Positions 26,275-34,492 of a stretch of DNA of 64,000 nt are shown here, piece by piece; position 1 is the first letter of the stretch; each line of letters opens with the position of its first letter. This stretch comes from an uncultured Acidobacteriaceae bacterium (lineage in GTDB: Bacteria; Acidobacteriota; Terriglobia; Terriglobales; Acidobacteriaceae): positions 1-64,000 of the forward strand of contig CAINJJ010000023.1 in the NCBI GenBank assembly GCA_903849645.1, read 5' to 3'. Made by a program: the position numbers and the translations under genes. The notes under the pieces were generated by a model. It was not told the DNA's origin. It saw nothing but the letters and a program-made list of their open reading frames with translations, and made no database searches.

Positions 26275-27534
26275 ATGAGCTCCGCCCTGCCCAGCTACGC
26301 TGAAGCCGCGGCCCTGGTCGCCCGTCACGCGGCGGCGCTCTCCCGCTTCCGCCCCGCCATCGAGCGCGTTGACCTCCTCCACGCCGCCGGCCGCGTCCTC
26401 GCCCAGCCCCTCGTCGCCGACACCGACCAGCCCCCCTTCTCCCGCTCCACCCGCGACGGTTTTGCCTGCCGCGCCGATGACGCCAACCGCCACGCCCCCC
26501 TCGTCCTCGCAGGCGCCGCCCGCGCCGGCGACGCCCCCTCCGGCCCGCTCCCCCCCGCCGCCGCCTGGGAGATCATGACCGGCGCGCCCGTCCCCTCCGG
26601 CGCGGACGCCGTCCTGATGCTCGAACACGTCGAGACCGCCCGCGCCACCGTCCGCCTCCTCCCGCCCCGCACCGTCAAGCCCGGCGAAAACATCGTCGCC
26701 CAGGGCGTGCAGGCCCGCCAGGGAGACCCCCTGCTCGCCCCCGGCGTCGTCCTGCGCCCCGGCCAGATCGCCCTCGCCGCCGCCCTCGGCTACGCTGCCC
26801 TCGACGTCTTCGCCCGCCCCCGCGTCGCCATCCTCACCACCGGCGACGAGCTCGTCCCCATCCACGCCACTCCCGCCCCCGGCCAGATCCGCAACTCCAA
26901 CGCCCCCATGCTCGCCGCGCTCGTCGCCGAGGCCGGCGGCGACCCCTGGCTCCTCCCCACCGCCCACGACAACCCCGCCTCCCTCGACGCCGCCCTCGCC
27001 CAGGCCCTCACGGCCGACCTCCTCCTCATCTCCGGAGGCGTCTCCGCAGGCAAGTTCGACCTCGTCGAGCCCGCACTCGCCCGCCTCGGAGCCACGTTCC
27101 ACTTCACCGGAGTCCGCATCCAGCCCGGCAAGCCCACCGTCTTTGGCGAATTACCAGTCCCGAGCGCCAAGTCCGTCCGGGAGCAACACCGCACGAAGTG
27201 CTTCTTCGGACTCCCCGGCAACCCCGTCTCCTCCGCCGTCACCTTCCTGCTCTTCGCCGCGCCCATCCTCGCCGCCCTCACCGGCATCCGCGAAACCTGG
27301 CCCCGCTTCGCCCTCGCCCGCTTCGCCCCGCCCGCGGACCGCCACGCCAAACCCGGCCTCACCCGCTTCCTCCCCGCCGCCTGCACCTTCGGTTCCGACC
27401 CCCAGGCCGCCTTCGTCCCCTGGCACGGCTCCGGCGACCTCGGCGCCCTTGCCGCCTCCAACTGCTTCCTCGTCGTCCCTGAAGAAGCCGCAACCCTCCA
27501 CCCCGGCGACCCCGTCCAAATCCTTTTGCCTTAA
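26275..27534 (+). CDS. moeA: Molybdopterin molybdenumtransferase MoeA
   Basis: 419 residues from the ATG at 26275. MoeA landmarks: RVLAQPLVADTDQPPFSRST followed by RDGFACRADD, IMTGAPVPSGADAVLMLEHV, VAILTTGDELVPI and the MPT-binding LLISGGVSAGKFDLVEPALA. C-terminal domain with FGLPGNPVSSAVTFLLF. Known role: inserts molybdate into adenylylated molybdopterin. MoaC follows 165 bases downstream on the same strand, supporting a molybdenum-cofactor cluster. Extremely GC-rich third positions, as neighbouring moaC. Confidence 0.93.
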   Translation: MSSALPSYAEAAALVARHAAALSRFRPAIERVDLLHAAGRVLAQPLVADTDQPPFSRSTRDGFACRADDANRHAPLVLAGAARAGDAPSGPLPPAAAWEIMTGAPVPSGADAVLMLEHVETARATVRLLPPRTVKPGENIVAQGVQARQGDPLLAPGVVLRPGQIALAAALGYAALDVFARPRVAILTTGDELVPIHATPAPGQIRNSNAPMLAALVAEAGGDPWLLPTAHDNPASLDAALAQALTADLLLISGGVSAGKFDLVEPALARLGATFHFTGVRIQPGKPTVFGELPVPSAKSVREQHRTKCFFGLPGNPVSSAVTFLLFAAPILAALTGIRETWPRFALARFAPPADRHAKPGLTRFLPAACTFGSDPQAAFVPWHGSGDLGALAASNCFLVVPEEAATLHPGDPVQILLP

Positions 27535-27560
27535 GGCGCAGCATCAACCCGCCACCAACC

Positions 27561-27602
27561 CCGGGTGCCCCAGGTCCCTCGCTTTTGGGGACCTGGGAGA
27601 CC
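27561..27602. repeat. Dispersed hairpin repeat C, copy 1
   Basis: GGGTGCCCCAGGTCCCTCGC followed by TTTTGGGGACCTGGGAGA. It forms a 10-bp perfect hairpin (CCCAGGTCCC / GGGACCTGGG). Copies occur at 32822-32865, 34022-34068 and, inside ispE, 56851-56888. Here it lies between moeA and moaC. Confidence 0.8.
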
Positions 27603-27699
27603 ACAACCCTTCAGCGAGCGAATAGCGAGCCTCTGGCCCCACCGCAGGTGGTGGGAGACCACAAACCCTCAACCAGCCAGGTCGAAAAAAGAGCCCTCC

Positions 27700-28191
27700 A
27701 TGCCCAACCCCAGCCACCTCTCCCACTACGACCCCTCCGGCCAGGCCTCCATGGTCGACATCGGCGCCAAGGCCGCCAGCCGCCGCACCGCCACCGCCTC
27801 GGCCTTTGTCGAGCTATCTACCGCCGTGCTCGCCGCGCTGCCCGCCAACCCCAAGGGGAACCCGCTTGAGGTCGCCCGCTTCGCCGGCATCCAGGCCGCC
27901 AAGCGCACCGCCGACCTCATCCCCATGTGCCATCCACTGCCCCTCAGCCATATCGATGTCAAGGTCGAGATCGTTTCCACCGGCGTCCGCATCACCGCCA
28001 CCGCGGCCACCAACGGCCCCACCGGCGTCGAAATGGAAGCCCTCACCGCCGCCTCCATCGCCGCCCTCACCGTCTACGACATGACCAAAGCCCTCGACAA
28101 ATCCATCACCATCCGCCACATCCAGCTAGAATCCAAAACCGGCGGCAAATCCGGGGACTTCGTTCGTCAGCCTTCGTCAACTTCGGGATAG
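27700..28191 (+). CDS. moaC: Cyclic pyranopterin monophosphate synthase MoaC
   Basis: 163 residues from the ATG at 27700; the frame upstream crosses repeat C and is not conserved. Motifs: SMVDIGAKAASRRTATASAF, RTADLIPMCHPLPLSHIDVK and GPTGVEMEALTAASIAALTV followed by YDMTKALDK, all hallmarks of MoaC. Known role: converts 3',8-cyclo-GTP to cyclic pyranopterin monophosphate, the second half-reaction of the first step in molybdenum cofactor synthesis. MoaA is not in the window. The last 12 residues (FVRQPSSTSG) are unusual for the family. Confidence 0.95.
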   Translation: MPNPSHLSHYDPSGQASMVDIGAKAASRRTATASAFVELSTAVLAALPANPKGNPLEVARFAGIQAAKRTADLIPMCHPLPLSHIDVKVEIVSTGVRITATAATNGPTGVEMEALTAASIAALTVYDMTKALDKSITIRHIQLESKTGGKSGDFVRQPSSTSG

Positions 28192-28267
28192 AGTGGACTC
28201 CTCCGCCCCGCCTTCCCCAACGCCCAGCAAATCCACTAGGATTCTCCTTCCGCCCGAAGGAGGCTCC

Positions 28268-29746
28268 ATGCCGCGCACTCCCGTTCTTGCCGCTCTGCTC
28301 GTCCTCGCCGCCGCTGCGTCCGCCGCCCAGTCCGTCTCCGTCTACCAGACCACCCCGGACCTGCTTGAAGCCCTCTCCCAGCGCGAGACCCTCCACTTCG
28401 CGCCCAAGCCCGGCCCCGCAGACATCCCCGTCGTCACCATCGACGATGCCCAGACCTTCCAGACCATCGACGGCTTTGGCGCATCGCTCACCGACTCCGC
28501 CGCCTGGCTCTTCGCCAAAAAGCTCCCCCCCGCGCAGACCGACGCCGCCTTTCGCACCCTCTTCAGCCGCAAGGGCGGCATCGCCCTCAGCTTCCTCCGC
28601 CAGCCCGTCGGCTCCTCTGACCTCGCCGCCACCTTTTACTCGCTCGACGACCTCTGCGAGCAGTCCGCCAAGGCCTGCACCACACCCGCCGGCCAGGCCG
28701 ACCCCGGCCTCGAGCACTTCTCCCTGAAGCACGACGAGGAGTACATCCTGCCCCAGCTCAAGCGGGTCCTGGCCCTCAACCCCGAACTCAAGGTCATGCT
28801 CACCCCCTGGAGCCCTCCCGGCTGGATGAAGACCTCCGGCACCATGCTCGGCTCCAGCGCCGACGGCAAGACGCCCTCCAGCCTGCGCCCTGAGTTCTAC
28901 CCCGCCTTCGCCCAGTACCTCGTCAAGACCGTGCAGGGCTACCAGGCCGCCGGGGTGCCCATCTACGCCCTCAGCGTGGAGAACGAGCCCCTCTACGCCC
29001 CGCCCACCTACGCCGGCATGCAGATGCTGGCCGCCGAGCAGGCCGCCTTCTTTGGCGACACGCTGGCTCCGGCTCTGGCCGCCGCGCACCTGACCCCCAA
29101 AGTGATGGCTTACGACCACAACTGGGACCGCCCCGACTACCCGGAGGCCGTTCTGCGCGACCCCAAGGCCGGCGCGCTGGCCGCCGGCACCGCCTGGCAC
29201 CACTACGGCGGCGACCCGGCCGTGATGACCAGGAATCACGAGGAGTTCCCCGCCAAGGAGCAGTGGGTGACCGAGAGCAGCGGCGGCACCTGGCAAAAGG
29301 GCCTCGACGGCAAGGGCAACATCCTGGCCGAGGAGGCCGCCGAACTCATCGCCGTCACGCGCAACTGGGCGAAGAGCTACATTCTCTGGGCCCTCGCCAC
29401 CGACCAGAACCACGCCCCCTACGTGGGCGGCTGTGACACCTGCCGCGGCCTTTTGACCATCGACCTCACCAGCCCCGAGCACCCACGGGTCAAGCCCGAG
29501 CTGGACTACTACGTCCTGGGCCACGCCACCCGCTTCCTCTTTCCCGGCGCCGTCCGCATCGCTTCTAACGAGCCCGCCGCCACCGGCATCCGCGACGTCG
29601 CCTTCCGCAACCCCAACGGCTCCATCGTCCTCTACACGCTCAACACCGCCCCCACCGCCCAGCCCCTCCGGCTCGCCTTCCGCGGCCGCACCCTGGACAC
29701 GACTCTCCCCGGCGGCGCCATCGCCACCTTCCTCTGGAAGCCTTGA
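28268..29746 (+). CDS. Secreted glycoside hydrolase family 30 protein (glucosylceramidase-like)
   Basis: 492 residues from the ATG at 28268, with AAGGAGG upstream and a signal peptide (VLAALLVLAAAASAA). QTIDGFGASLTDSAAWLF begins the (beta/alpha)8 domain. Acid/base is Glu240 in YALSVENEPLY and nucleophile Glu336 in WVTESSGG; LTPWSPPGWMKTSGTM lies between. The C-terminal beta domain ends GGAIATFLW. Known members hydrolyse beta-1,6-glucan, beta-xylan or glucosylceramide; substrate here unknown. The minus strand is open for 583 codons through it, but that is a shadow. Confidence 0.9.
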   Translation: MPRTPVLAALLVLAAAASAAQSVSVYQTTPDLLEALSQRETLHFAPKPGPADIPVVTIDDAQTFQTIDGFGASLTDSAAWLFAKKLPPAQTDAAFRTLFSRKGGIALSFLRQPVGSSDLAATFYSLDDLCEQSAKACTTPAGQADPGLEHFSLKHDEEYILPQLKRVLALNPELKVMLTPWSPPGWMKTSGTMLGSSADGKTPSSLRPEFYPAFAQYLVKTVQGYQAAGVPIYALSVENEPLYAPPTYAGMQMLAAEQAAFFGDTLAPALAAAHLTPKVMAYDHNWDRPDYPEAVLRDPKAGALAAGTAWHHYGGDPAVMTRNHEEFPAKEQWVTESSGGTWQKGLDGKGNILAEEAAELIAVTRNWAKSYILWALATDQNHAPYVGGCDTCRGLLTIDLTSPEHPRVKPELDYYVLGHATRFLFPGAVRIASNEPAATGIRDVAFRNPNGSIVLYTLNTAPTAQPLRLAFRGRTLDTTLPGGAIATFLWKP

Positions 29747-29798
29747 GTCTGTATTGGGGACATGCGTGCGGTTTCGGCATACACGGCTGCGGAAGACT

Positions 29799-29895
29799 CG
29801 AAGGGGAAGGCATGAAGTGTCAGGGCATGACTTCAGTCGTGCCATAAAGCCAATCAAATCAACGGGGCTTTAGCCCCTGAGGTATGCCGTTCGGG
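29799..29895. repeat. Dispersed intergenic repeat B, copy 1
   Basis: Contains GAAGTGTCAGGGCATGACTT and CAGTCGTGCC, then AAAGCC and GGGGCTTTAGCCCCTGA. Two hairpins in tandem: a GGCAYGACT/AGTCGTGCC palindrome and an AAAGCC/GGCTTT one. Copies at 45022-45112 and 55186-55252. It lies between GH30 and the dinG-like gene, which converge. Confidence 0.75.
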
Positions 29896-29932
29896 AATTT
29901 CGGCCAAGAAGATGCCTTTTTTCGTAACCTAC

Positions 29933-31984
29933 TCAGCCCTTTTGCCCCGCCTGCTCCTTCTTCGCTTCCTTCACCGCCGGCTGCGCCTCAAAGAACGCCT
30001 CCACGTCGGTGATGGTCTGCGTCATGCGATACGGCGGAAGGCTTTGCAAGAAAGTGCGCCCATAGCGCTGCCGGGTCACGCGCGGGTCCAGCAGCACCAG
30101 CACCCCGCGGTCCTCGAGCGAGCGGATGAGCCGCCCAAAGCCCTGCTTGAGCGTCAGCACCGCGGCCGGCACCTGGTAGTCAAAGAAGGGCTTGCCGCCA
30201 GCCTCTTCAATAGCCTTCATCCTCGCCTGCACTACCGGGTCGTTGGGCACCGCGAAGGGCAGCCGGTCAATGATCACGCAGCTCAGCGCCTCGCCCTGCA
30301 CATCCACTCCCTGCCAAAAGCTCGATGTCCCAAACAGCACCGCGTTCGGCGTGGTGCGAAACTCCTCCAGCAGCGCCTTGCGCGGGGCCGACCCGTGCAG
30401 CAGGATGGGGTAGTCCAGCACCGGCAGCAGCAGGTCATAAAGCGTCCGCATCTGGCTGTAGCTCGTGAACAGGCAGAAGGCGCGGCCCTTGGTAATCTCC
30501 AGCACCCGCCGGATGCAGCGCGCCGCCGCCTCCTGGAACTCCGGGTCGCGCGGGTCGGGCATCTCCGGCGGCAGATAGAGCAGGGCCTGCTCGCCGTAGT
30601 TGAAGTGCGACGGCACCACCAGCTCGCGGGCCTCTTCCAAACCCAGCCGCTTGCGCATGTGCTCAAATCCGCCCTGCACCGTCAGCGTGGCCGAGGTCAG
30701 CACAACGGTCGGAATCTGCTCGAATACCAGCTCGCGCAGCAGCTCGGAGACGTCAATGGGCGTGGCCTGCAGGAACGTGGTGCGCGACTGGGACCGGAAC
30801 CCGCCCCGGCCTCCTGAAGCTGACTTGTCGCCGCCCCCTGAGATGCGCCGCTCCATCCAATACACCATGTTGCCCGCGCTCGACTCGAGCAGGAACTCCA
30901 GTTCGCCGCGCAGCCGCACCACCCGCTTGCGCAGCCCCGGCGCCTCATCGATGCCGGTCAGCCCCTCCATCTCCGCCTCCAGCAGGCGGAGCGTCGACTT
31001 CACTGACAGGTAGAGATCGCCCTGCGTCTCCAGAAACTCCTCGCGCTCCGTGAAGGGCTGCCGTCCGTCCCCCGCCATGGGCAGCCCGGCAAAGAACATC
31101 CGCGCCCGGTCACGCAGTTGCTGCGTGGCGGCGGGCAGGTTCTGCGCGCCCTCTTTGCCGCGCAGCAGCGTGTCCGTGTCGCGCGCCAGCTCTTCAAACC
31201 GCAGGTTGCTCACCGACAGGCCAAAGTAGCTGGAGGCCACGTCCTCCAGCTCATGCGCCTCGTCAAAGATCACCGCCGCCGTCTCGGGCAGGATGCCGGC
31301 GTCCGGCGCGCCCGTCGCCTCCCGCTTCAGGGCCATGTCGGCAAAGAACAGGTGGTGGTTCACAATGATGATGTCCGACTCAAGGGCCTTGCGCCGCATC
31401 TCGGTGATGAAGCAGCGGCGATAGTCCGGGCAGGTCGAGCCCAGGCAGGCGTCGGAGCGGGCGTCCAGCTTGCTCCACAGCGCGCTCGACTCCGGCATCC
31501 CGCTCAGCTCAGCCCGGTCTCCGGTCTCCGTCTCCTGCTCCCACGCGGCAATCTGGCGATACTGGTCAATCTCCTCCAGCCCTGACAAAATGGGCTGATT
31601 GCGCAGGGCAAACAGCTTGTGGCGGCAGAGGTAGTTGGCCCGGCCCTTCATGTAGCAGACGCGCAGCCCGCCCAGCAGCGTCTCCAGAAACGGCACATCG
31701 CGGAAGTAGAGCTGGTCTTGCAGCGCCTTGGTCCCGGTGGAGACAATCACGCGCTGCCCGGTGCGCAGGGCGGGCAGCAGGTAGGCCAGCGTCTTGCCCG
31801 TGCCGGTGCCGGCCTCCACAATCAGGTGCCGCCGCTCCCCGAGCGCCCGCTCCACCGCCTTCGCCATCTCCATCTGGCCTGGCCTGTACTCATAGGGCAG
31901 CGGCGACTGCGAGAGAATTCCGCCCGGCGAGAAGAACTCATAGAGCGAAGGCAATGCGCGGGTTGGGCTGTCGCTCGGGGGCAT
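29933..31984 (-). CDS. dinG: ATP-dependent helicase of the DinG/XPD family
   Basis: 683 residues from the ATG at 31984, chosen because family members begin near ALPSLYEFFSPGGILS; the longer frame to 32188 lacks similarity. Walker A HLIVEAGTGTGKTLAYLLPA, DEAH box AVIFDEAHELED, and the C-terminal motifs FGTSSFWQGVDVQGEALSCV and LKQGFGRLIRSLEDRGVLVL. Four cysteines (YLCRHK, DACLGSTC, RRCF) match the iron-sulfur cluster of XPD/DinG helicases. Known role: 5'-3' unwinding during repair and replication-transcription conflicts. No good ribosome binding site is visible. Start uncertain. Confidence 0.88.
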   Translation of the reverse strand: MPPSDSPTRALPSLYEFFSPGGILSQSPLPYEYRPGQMEMAKAVERALGERRHLIVEAGTGTGKTLAYLLPALRTGQRVIVSTGTKALQDQLYFRDVPFLETLLGGLRVCYMKGRANYLCRHKLFALRNQPILSGLEEIDQYRQIAAWEQETETGDRAELSGMPESSALWSKLDARSDACLGSTCPDYRRCFITEMRRKALESDIIIVNHHLFFADMALKREATGAPDAGILPETAAVIFDEAHELEDVASSYFGLSVSNLRFEELARDTDTLLRGKEGAQNLPAATQQLRDRARMFFAGLPMAGDGRQPFTEREEFLETQGDLYLSVKSTLRLLEAEMEGLTGIDEAPGLRKRVVRLRGELEFLLESSAGNMVYWMERRISGGGDKSASGGRGGFRSQSRTTFLQATPIDVSELLRELVFEQIPTVVLTSATLTVQGGFEHMRKRLGLEEARELVVPSHFNYGEQALLYLPPEMPDPRDPEFQEAAARCIRRVLEITKGRAFCLFTSYSQMRTLYDLLLPVLDYPILLHGSAPRKALLEEFRTTPNAVLFGTSSFWQGVDVQGEALSCVIIDRLPFAVPNDPVVQARMKAIEEAGGKPFFDYQVPAAVLTLKQGFGRLIRSLEDRGVLVLLDPRVTRQRYGRTFLQSLPPYRMTQTITDVEAFFEAQPAVKEAKKEQAGQKG

Positions 31985-32332
31985 GGACTGAAGTCCATGA
32001 TAGAGAGTCGGGCTGGCGAATGAACAAACCGGCTGCCGCGCCATACCCAGGAATCCCGCCACCGGCCTTTCGAAGAGACGAATATCATCAACCACGCGAA
32101 AGGCGTTCGGGGTATTAGCCAAGTAGCAATTTTCGGTTAGGCGATCAATCGCCCTAAAAACTCTCCTTCTCTCCAAAAGCACTTTCATCCGGCGATTCGC
32201 AGTTCAATGACTAGCTCAGCTCAAAGCTCGAATGCTTGCTAAGTAACCATCCGATTCCTCCATATAAAGTGTTGCGTCCCACTGTGTAGTATGCATATAC
32301 TCCCGTCCATCGAATTTCCAAGGAGGAAGCTG

Positions 32333-32758
32333 ATGGGCAAGATCAATTACGGGCGTGTGATCCTGGGCGGTATCGTAGGGGGGATCGTCTTGGGTCTTCT
32401 CGACTGGTTTCTCAACGGTGTTTTGATGGGCGACCTTTGGACCGACGCCATGAAGTCGCTCAACAGGCCAAACGCGTTTTCCGGACCGTTCCTGCCGCTT
32501 CTATTCGTGCTTTACGTCGTTGGTGGCATTCTGCTCGTCTGGCTTTACGCCGCAATCCGGCCGCGCTTTGGCGCAGGTGTGCGGACTGCGGTTTATATTG
32601 GCCTGGTGATATGGGCGCTTGGCGGGCTGCTGCCAAACATCATGAGCACAGTACAGGGCATGTACACCCCGCGTCTGATGTTCTTGACCACTCTCGCCGG
32701 CCTGGTCCAACTTCTGGCAGGCGCCATCGCCGGGGCCGCTCTTTACAAGGAAGATTAA
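32333..32758 (+). CDS. Small four-helix membrane protein
   Basis: 141 residues with AAGGAGG upstream. Four hydrophobic segments: about 8-29 (VILGGIVGGIVLGLLDWFLN), 50-72 (PLLFVLYVVGGILLVWLYAA), 82-100 (AVYIGLVIWALGGLLPNI) and 112-136 (MFLTTLAGLVQLLAGAIAGA). Gly-rich first helix. Similar small proteins are common in acidobacteria and chloroflexi, from memory, without known function. Divergent from the dinG-like gene with 350 bases between starts. Confidence 0.7.
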   Translation: MGKINYGRVILGGIVGGIVLGLLDWFLNGVLMGDLWTDAMKSLNRPNAFSGPFLPLLFVLYVVGGILLVWLYAAIRPRFGAGVRTAVYIGLVIWALGGLLPNIMSTVQGMYTPRLMFLTTLAGLVQLLAGAIAGAALYKED

Positions 32759-32782
32759 TTCACCGACGCCTATCCAGCAGTC

Positions 32783-33005
32783 GGCGGGCGAACCCGAACT
32801 TAAGAGGGATTCTGTTCTGACGAGGGTGCCCCGGTCCCTCGCTTTTTTGGGCGACGGGGACCACCCGCCTGGAGGGAGTCTATTCCCAGGGATTGATCAC
32901 ACGGAGGCCAGTATGTTCGAAGTGCCGCACATTGCGCGTAGCCACCGCAAACCCTCGCGCGGCGGCGCAGGCCGCAACGTAGCGTCCGGCGCAGTGGCCC
33001 GTCTT
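32783..33005. repeat. Duplicated segment, left copy (paralogue of 33983-34205)
   Basis: Identity to 33983-34205 is visible by eye throughout, at a constant offset of 1200 bases for its first part: GGCGGGCGAACCCGARCTTA, AGAGGGATTCTGTTCTGACG, then repeat C and the end of a vapC gene. The right copy runs into the intact vapC; this one has only the gene's 3' end. One event of duplication followed by decay is inferred. Confidence 0.85.
32880..33000 (-). pseudogene. Remnant of a VapC-like PIN toxin (C-terminal end only)
   Basis: In the frame ending at TAG (32880-32882) the minus strand encodes YVAACAAARGFAVATRNVRH then FEHTGLRVINPWE, about 30 of 34 identical to the C-terminus of the intact toxin at 34079-34492. 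Upstream of it the similarity fades: the PIN-domain Asp of PDAYIA is replaced by a GR pair and no start, N-terminal half or antitoxin remains. It is flanked by the same repeat-C context as the intact gene. Confidence 0.85.
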
Positions 33006-33031
33006 GTCGTACCTCCGAACAGGCACTGAGC

Positions 33032-33604
33032 CTAGAGCGACTCATAGAAGACGGCCTGCCCTCTTGCATCCAGTTGCATGAGCAGATCGAAATCCGTGAC
33101 GTTGCGCGTCAGCACCACGCAACCATTCCTGGTCGCTGTGAGGAAAATCAACGCATCGTTCAGCGCCCTGCGCTGCTCGACTTTGCCGTACCGCTGCAGC
33201 CGCGCCAGGAGGCCGGCGAGGATGCCGGCTTCGCGCCATGCCTCCCTGTCTGGCGTCAGAATGCGATGCTCCGGCCGCAACTCGATTGACTCGGTGACCC
33301 GAGCGATCACGCTCGCTGTATCCGGATGCGTGGGGTCAAGCAAGCCGGCCAGAGCCGCCAGCTCCGCCTCCGTAACCGAAGAGTGCCAGAGGCTCCCGGT
33401 CCGGAGAGCAACCTCCATATCATCCGGCAGTCTTCCCTGCAGAGCGTCGATATAGACGGTGGTGTCGAGCAGCAGCTTCGGAAGCGGAGGCTTGAGGTTC
33501 TTGAGATACCGCAACTGGGAGCGATTACGGTAGGTGAGCCCCTTTTGACGCTTCTCCGGCTTCAATCGCCGCAGCGATTGCTGGACCGCCGAGCTAGAAC
33601 TCAA
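33032..33604 (-). CDS. PIN-domain toxin (VapC-like) with basic N-terminal extension
   Basis: 190 residues from a TTG (AAGGA 8 bases upstream) that overlaps the antitoxin stop by 11 bases. PIN fold: first Asp in LLLDTTVYIDALQGR at about residue 47, SVTEAELAALAGLLD (Glu), and NDALIFLTATRNGCVVLTRN followed by VTDFDLL for the later acidic residues. Known role: sequence-specific endoribonuclease of type II toxin-antitoxin pairs. The first 43 residues are Arg/Lys-rich (RRLKPEKRQKG, RNRSQLRYLKN) and unusual for VapC, which is normally about 130 residues. An alternative internal start is possible. Confidence 0.78.
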   Translation of the reverse strand: MSSSSAVQQSLRRLKPEKRQKGLTYRNRSQLRYLKNLKPPLPKLLLDTTVYIDALQGRLPDDMEVALRTGSLWHSSVTEAELAALAGLLDPTHPDTASVIARVTESIELRPEHRILTPDREAWREAGILAGLLARLQRYGKVEQRRALNDALIFLTATRNGCVVLTRNVTDFDLLMQLDARGQAVFYESL

Positions 33605-33905
33605 GGTCGAGATCCTTGCTCACCATACCGCGCTGGGCCAGAAGCCAATCACCATACTCGTCCGCGGCCACAATGTTCGCCAGCGCGGCTTCGATCAGCT
33701 TGGAGTCGGATTGGATACCGGTCTTCTTCTTCGCCTGCTCCACGAGAAGCGATGGCATGCGGCCGCGCACAGTCAGTGTCCGGCCGCCACTCAGCAGCCC
33801 CTGCTCTCCGGCAATGGCGAGTGCATCGCTGAACCGGCTGCCGACCGCTGCCGGCTTCAGTCGCTTTGAGCTTCGGGGAATCTCAAATCCAATTGCCTGG
33901 GCCAT
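33594..33905 (-). CDS. Antitoxin partner of the PIN toxin
   Basis: 103 residues from the ATG at 33905, preceded by CGGAGG. The N-terminal half is basic and variable. The C-terminal half has SLLVEQAKKKTGIQSDSKLI and EAALANIVAADEYGDWLLAQ, a helix-rich pattern seen in VapB/ribbon-helix-helix-type antitoxins. It overlaps the PIN gene by 11 bases, the classic antitoxin-first order. An inverted repeat lies 21 bases upstream. Family not certain. Confidence 0.68.
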   Translation of the reverse strand: MAQAIGFEIPRSSKRLKPAAVGSRFSDALAIAGEQGLLSGGRTLTVRGRMPSLLVEQAKKKTGIQSDSKLIEAALANIVAADEYGDWLLAQRGMVSKDLDLEF

Positions 33906-33925
33906 GACAGAACCTCCGCTTGAGC

Positions 33926-33954
33926 GTAGCACAGATTGTTCGGTTGTGTGCTAC
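33926..33954 (-). promoter_or_regulatory. Inverted repeat upstream of the antitoxin, probable operator
   Basis: Perfect 8-bp arms, GTAGCACA (33926-33933) and TGTGCTAC (33947-33954), 13 bases apart, so the centres are 21 bp (two helical turns) apart. It begins 21 bases upstream of the antitoxin start. Autoregulation by the antitoxin-toxin complex is inferred from position; no confident -35/-10 was assigned. Confidence 0.6.
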
Positions 33955-33982
33955 CGGACTGTTTACCCGGGAAGGGTTCGCA

Positions 33983-34078
33983 GGCGGGCGAACCCGAGCT
34001 TAAGAGGGATTCTGTTCTGACGAGGGTGCCCCGGTCCCTCGCTTCTTTGGGCGACTGGGACCACCCGCCCTTGATGGG
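33983..34078. repeat. Duplicated segment, right copy (intergenic part) with repeat C
   Basis: Same 5' block as 32783 onward (GGCGGGCGAACCCGAGCTTA, AGAGGGATTCTGTTCTGACG) followed by repeat C at 34022-34068 (GGGTGCCCCGGTCCCTCGCT). The duplication continues into the vapC gene at 34079. Confidence 0.85.
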
Positions 34079-34492
34079 CTACTCCCAGGGATTGATCACC
34101 CGCACGCCGGTGTGCTCAAAGTGCCTCACATTGCGCGTGGCCACGGCAAGGCCTCGCGCTGCGGCGCAGGCAGCAATATAGGCGTCCGGCGCGGCGGCCC
34201 GCTTGCCCATCCTCTCGCAGTGCGCCGCGATCTCGGCCATCTTGTCGGCGGCCGCGGAATCGAAATCGAGCGTGCGCTCCTTGAACAGATCGAGCACCTG
34301 CTCGATTTGCGCCGCAAGCGCGCTCATGCGTTTGCCGTCTGGAAGTCGCAGCACCCCGAAGCGAAGCTCGGCGCGGCTGATGGCAGTGATGAACAGGGTT
34401 TCGGCGCTCTGCTGGTCCAGCCATTCCATCACCTTCAGCGACGGCGTCGACTTGAGCGGCTCTGAAAGCACGTTGGTGTCAAGGACGATCAC
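34079..34492 (-). CDS. VapC/FitB-type PIN-domain ribonuclease toxin
   Basis: 137 residues. N-terminal MIVLDTNVLSEPLKSTPS (first Asp), ITAISRAELRFGVLRLPDGK (Glu), and PDAYIAACAAARGLAVATRN followed by VRHFEHTGVRVINPWE (Asp residues), which is the FitB-like PIN signature. Overlaps the ribbon-helix-helix antitoxin stop by 4 bases (ATGA). Known FitAB/VapBC toxins cleave tRNA or rRNA at defined sites; target unknown here. Its C-terminal 35 codons recur as a remnant at 32880-33000. Confidence 0.92.
   Translation of the reverse strand: MIVLDTNVLSEPLKSTPSLKVMEWLDQQSAETLFITAISRAELRFGVLRLPDGKRMSALAAQIEQVLDLFKERTLDFDSAAADKMAEIAAHCERMGKRAAAPDAYIAACAAARGLAVATRNVRHFEHTGVRVINPWE

Noticed and set aside
28106..29857. 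Open minus-strand frame of 583 codons across the GH30 gene
   Set aside because: Gly/Val-rich composition typical of an antisense frame in very GC-rich DNA; no motif, and the plus strand has a clear enzyme.
29799..29895. Repeat B hairpins as ordinary terminators
   Set aside because: The same sequence occurs three times with two hairpins and no U-run; a dispersed repeat explains it better.
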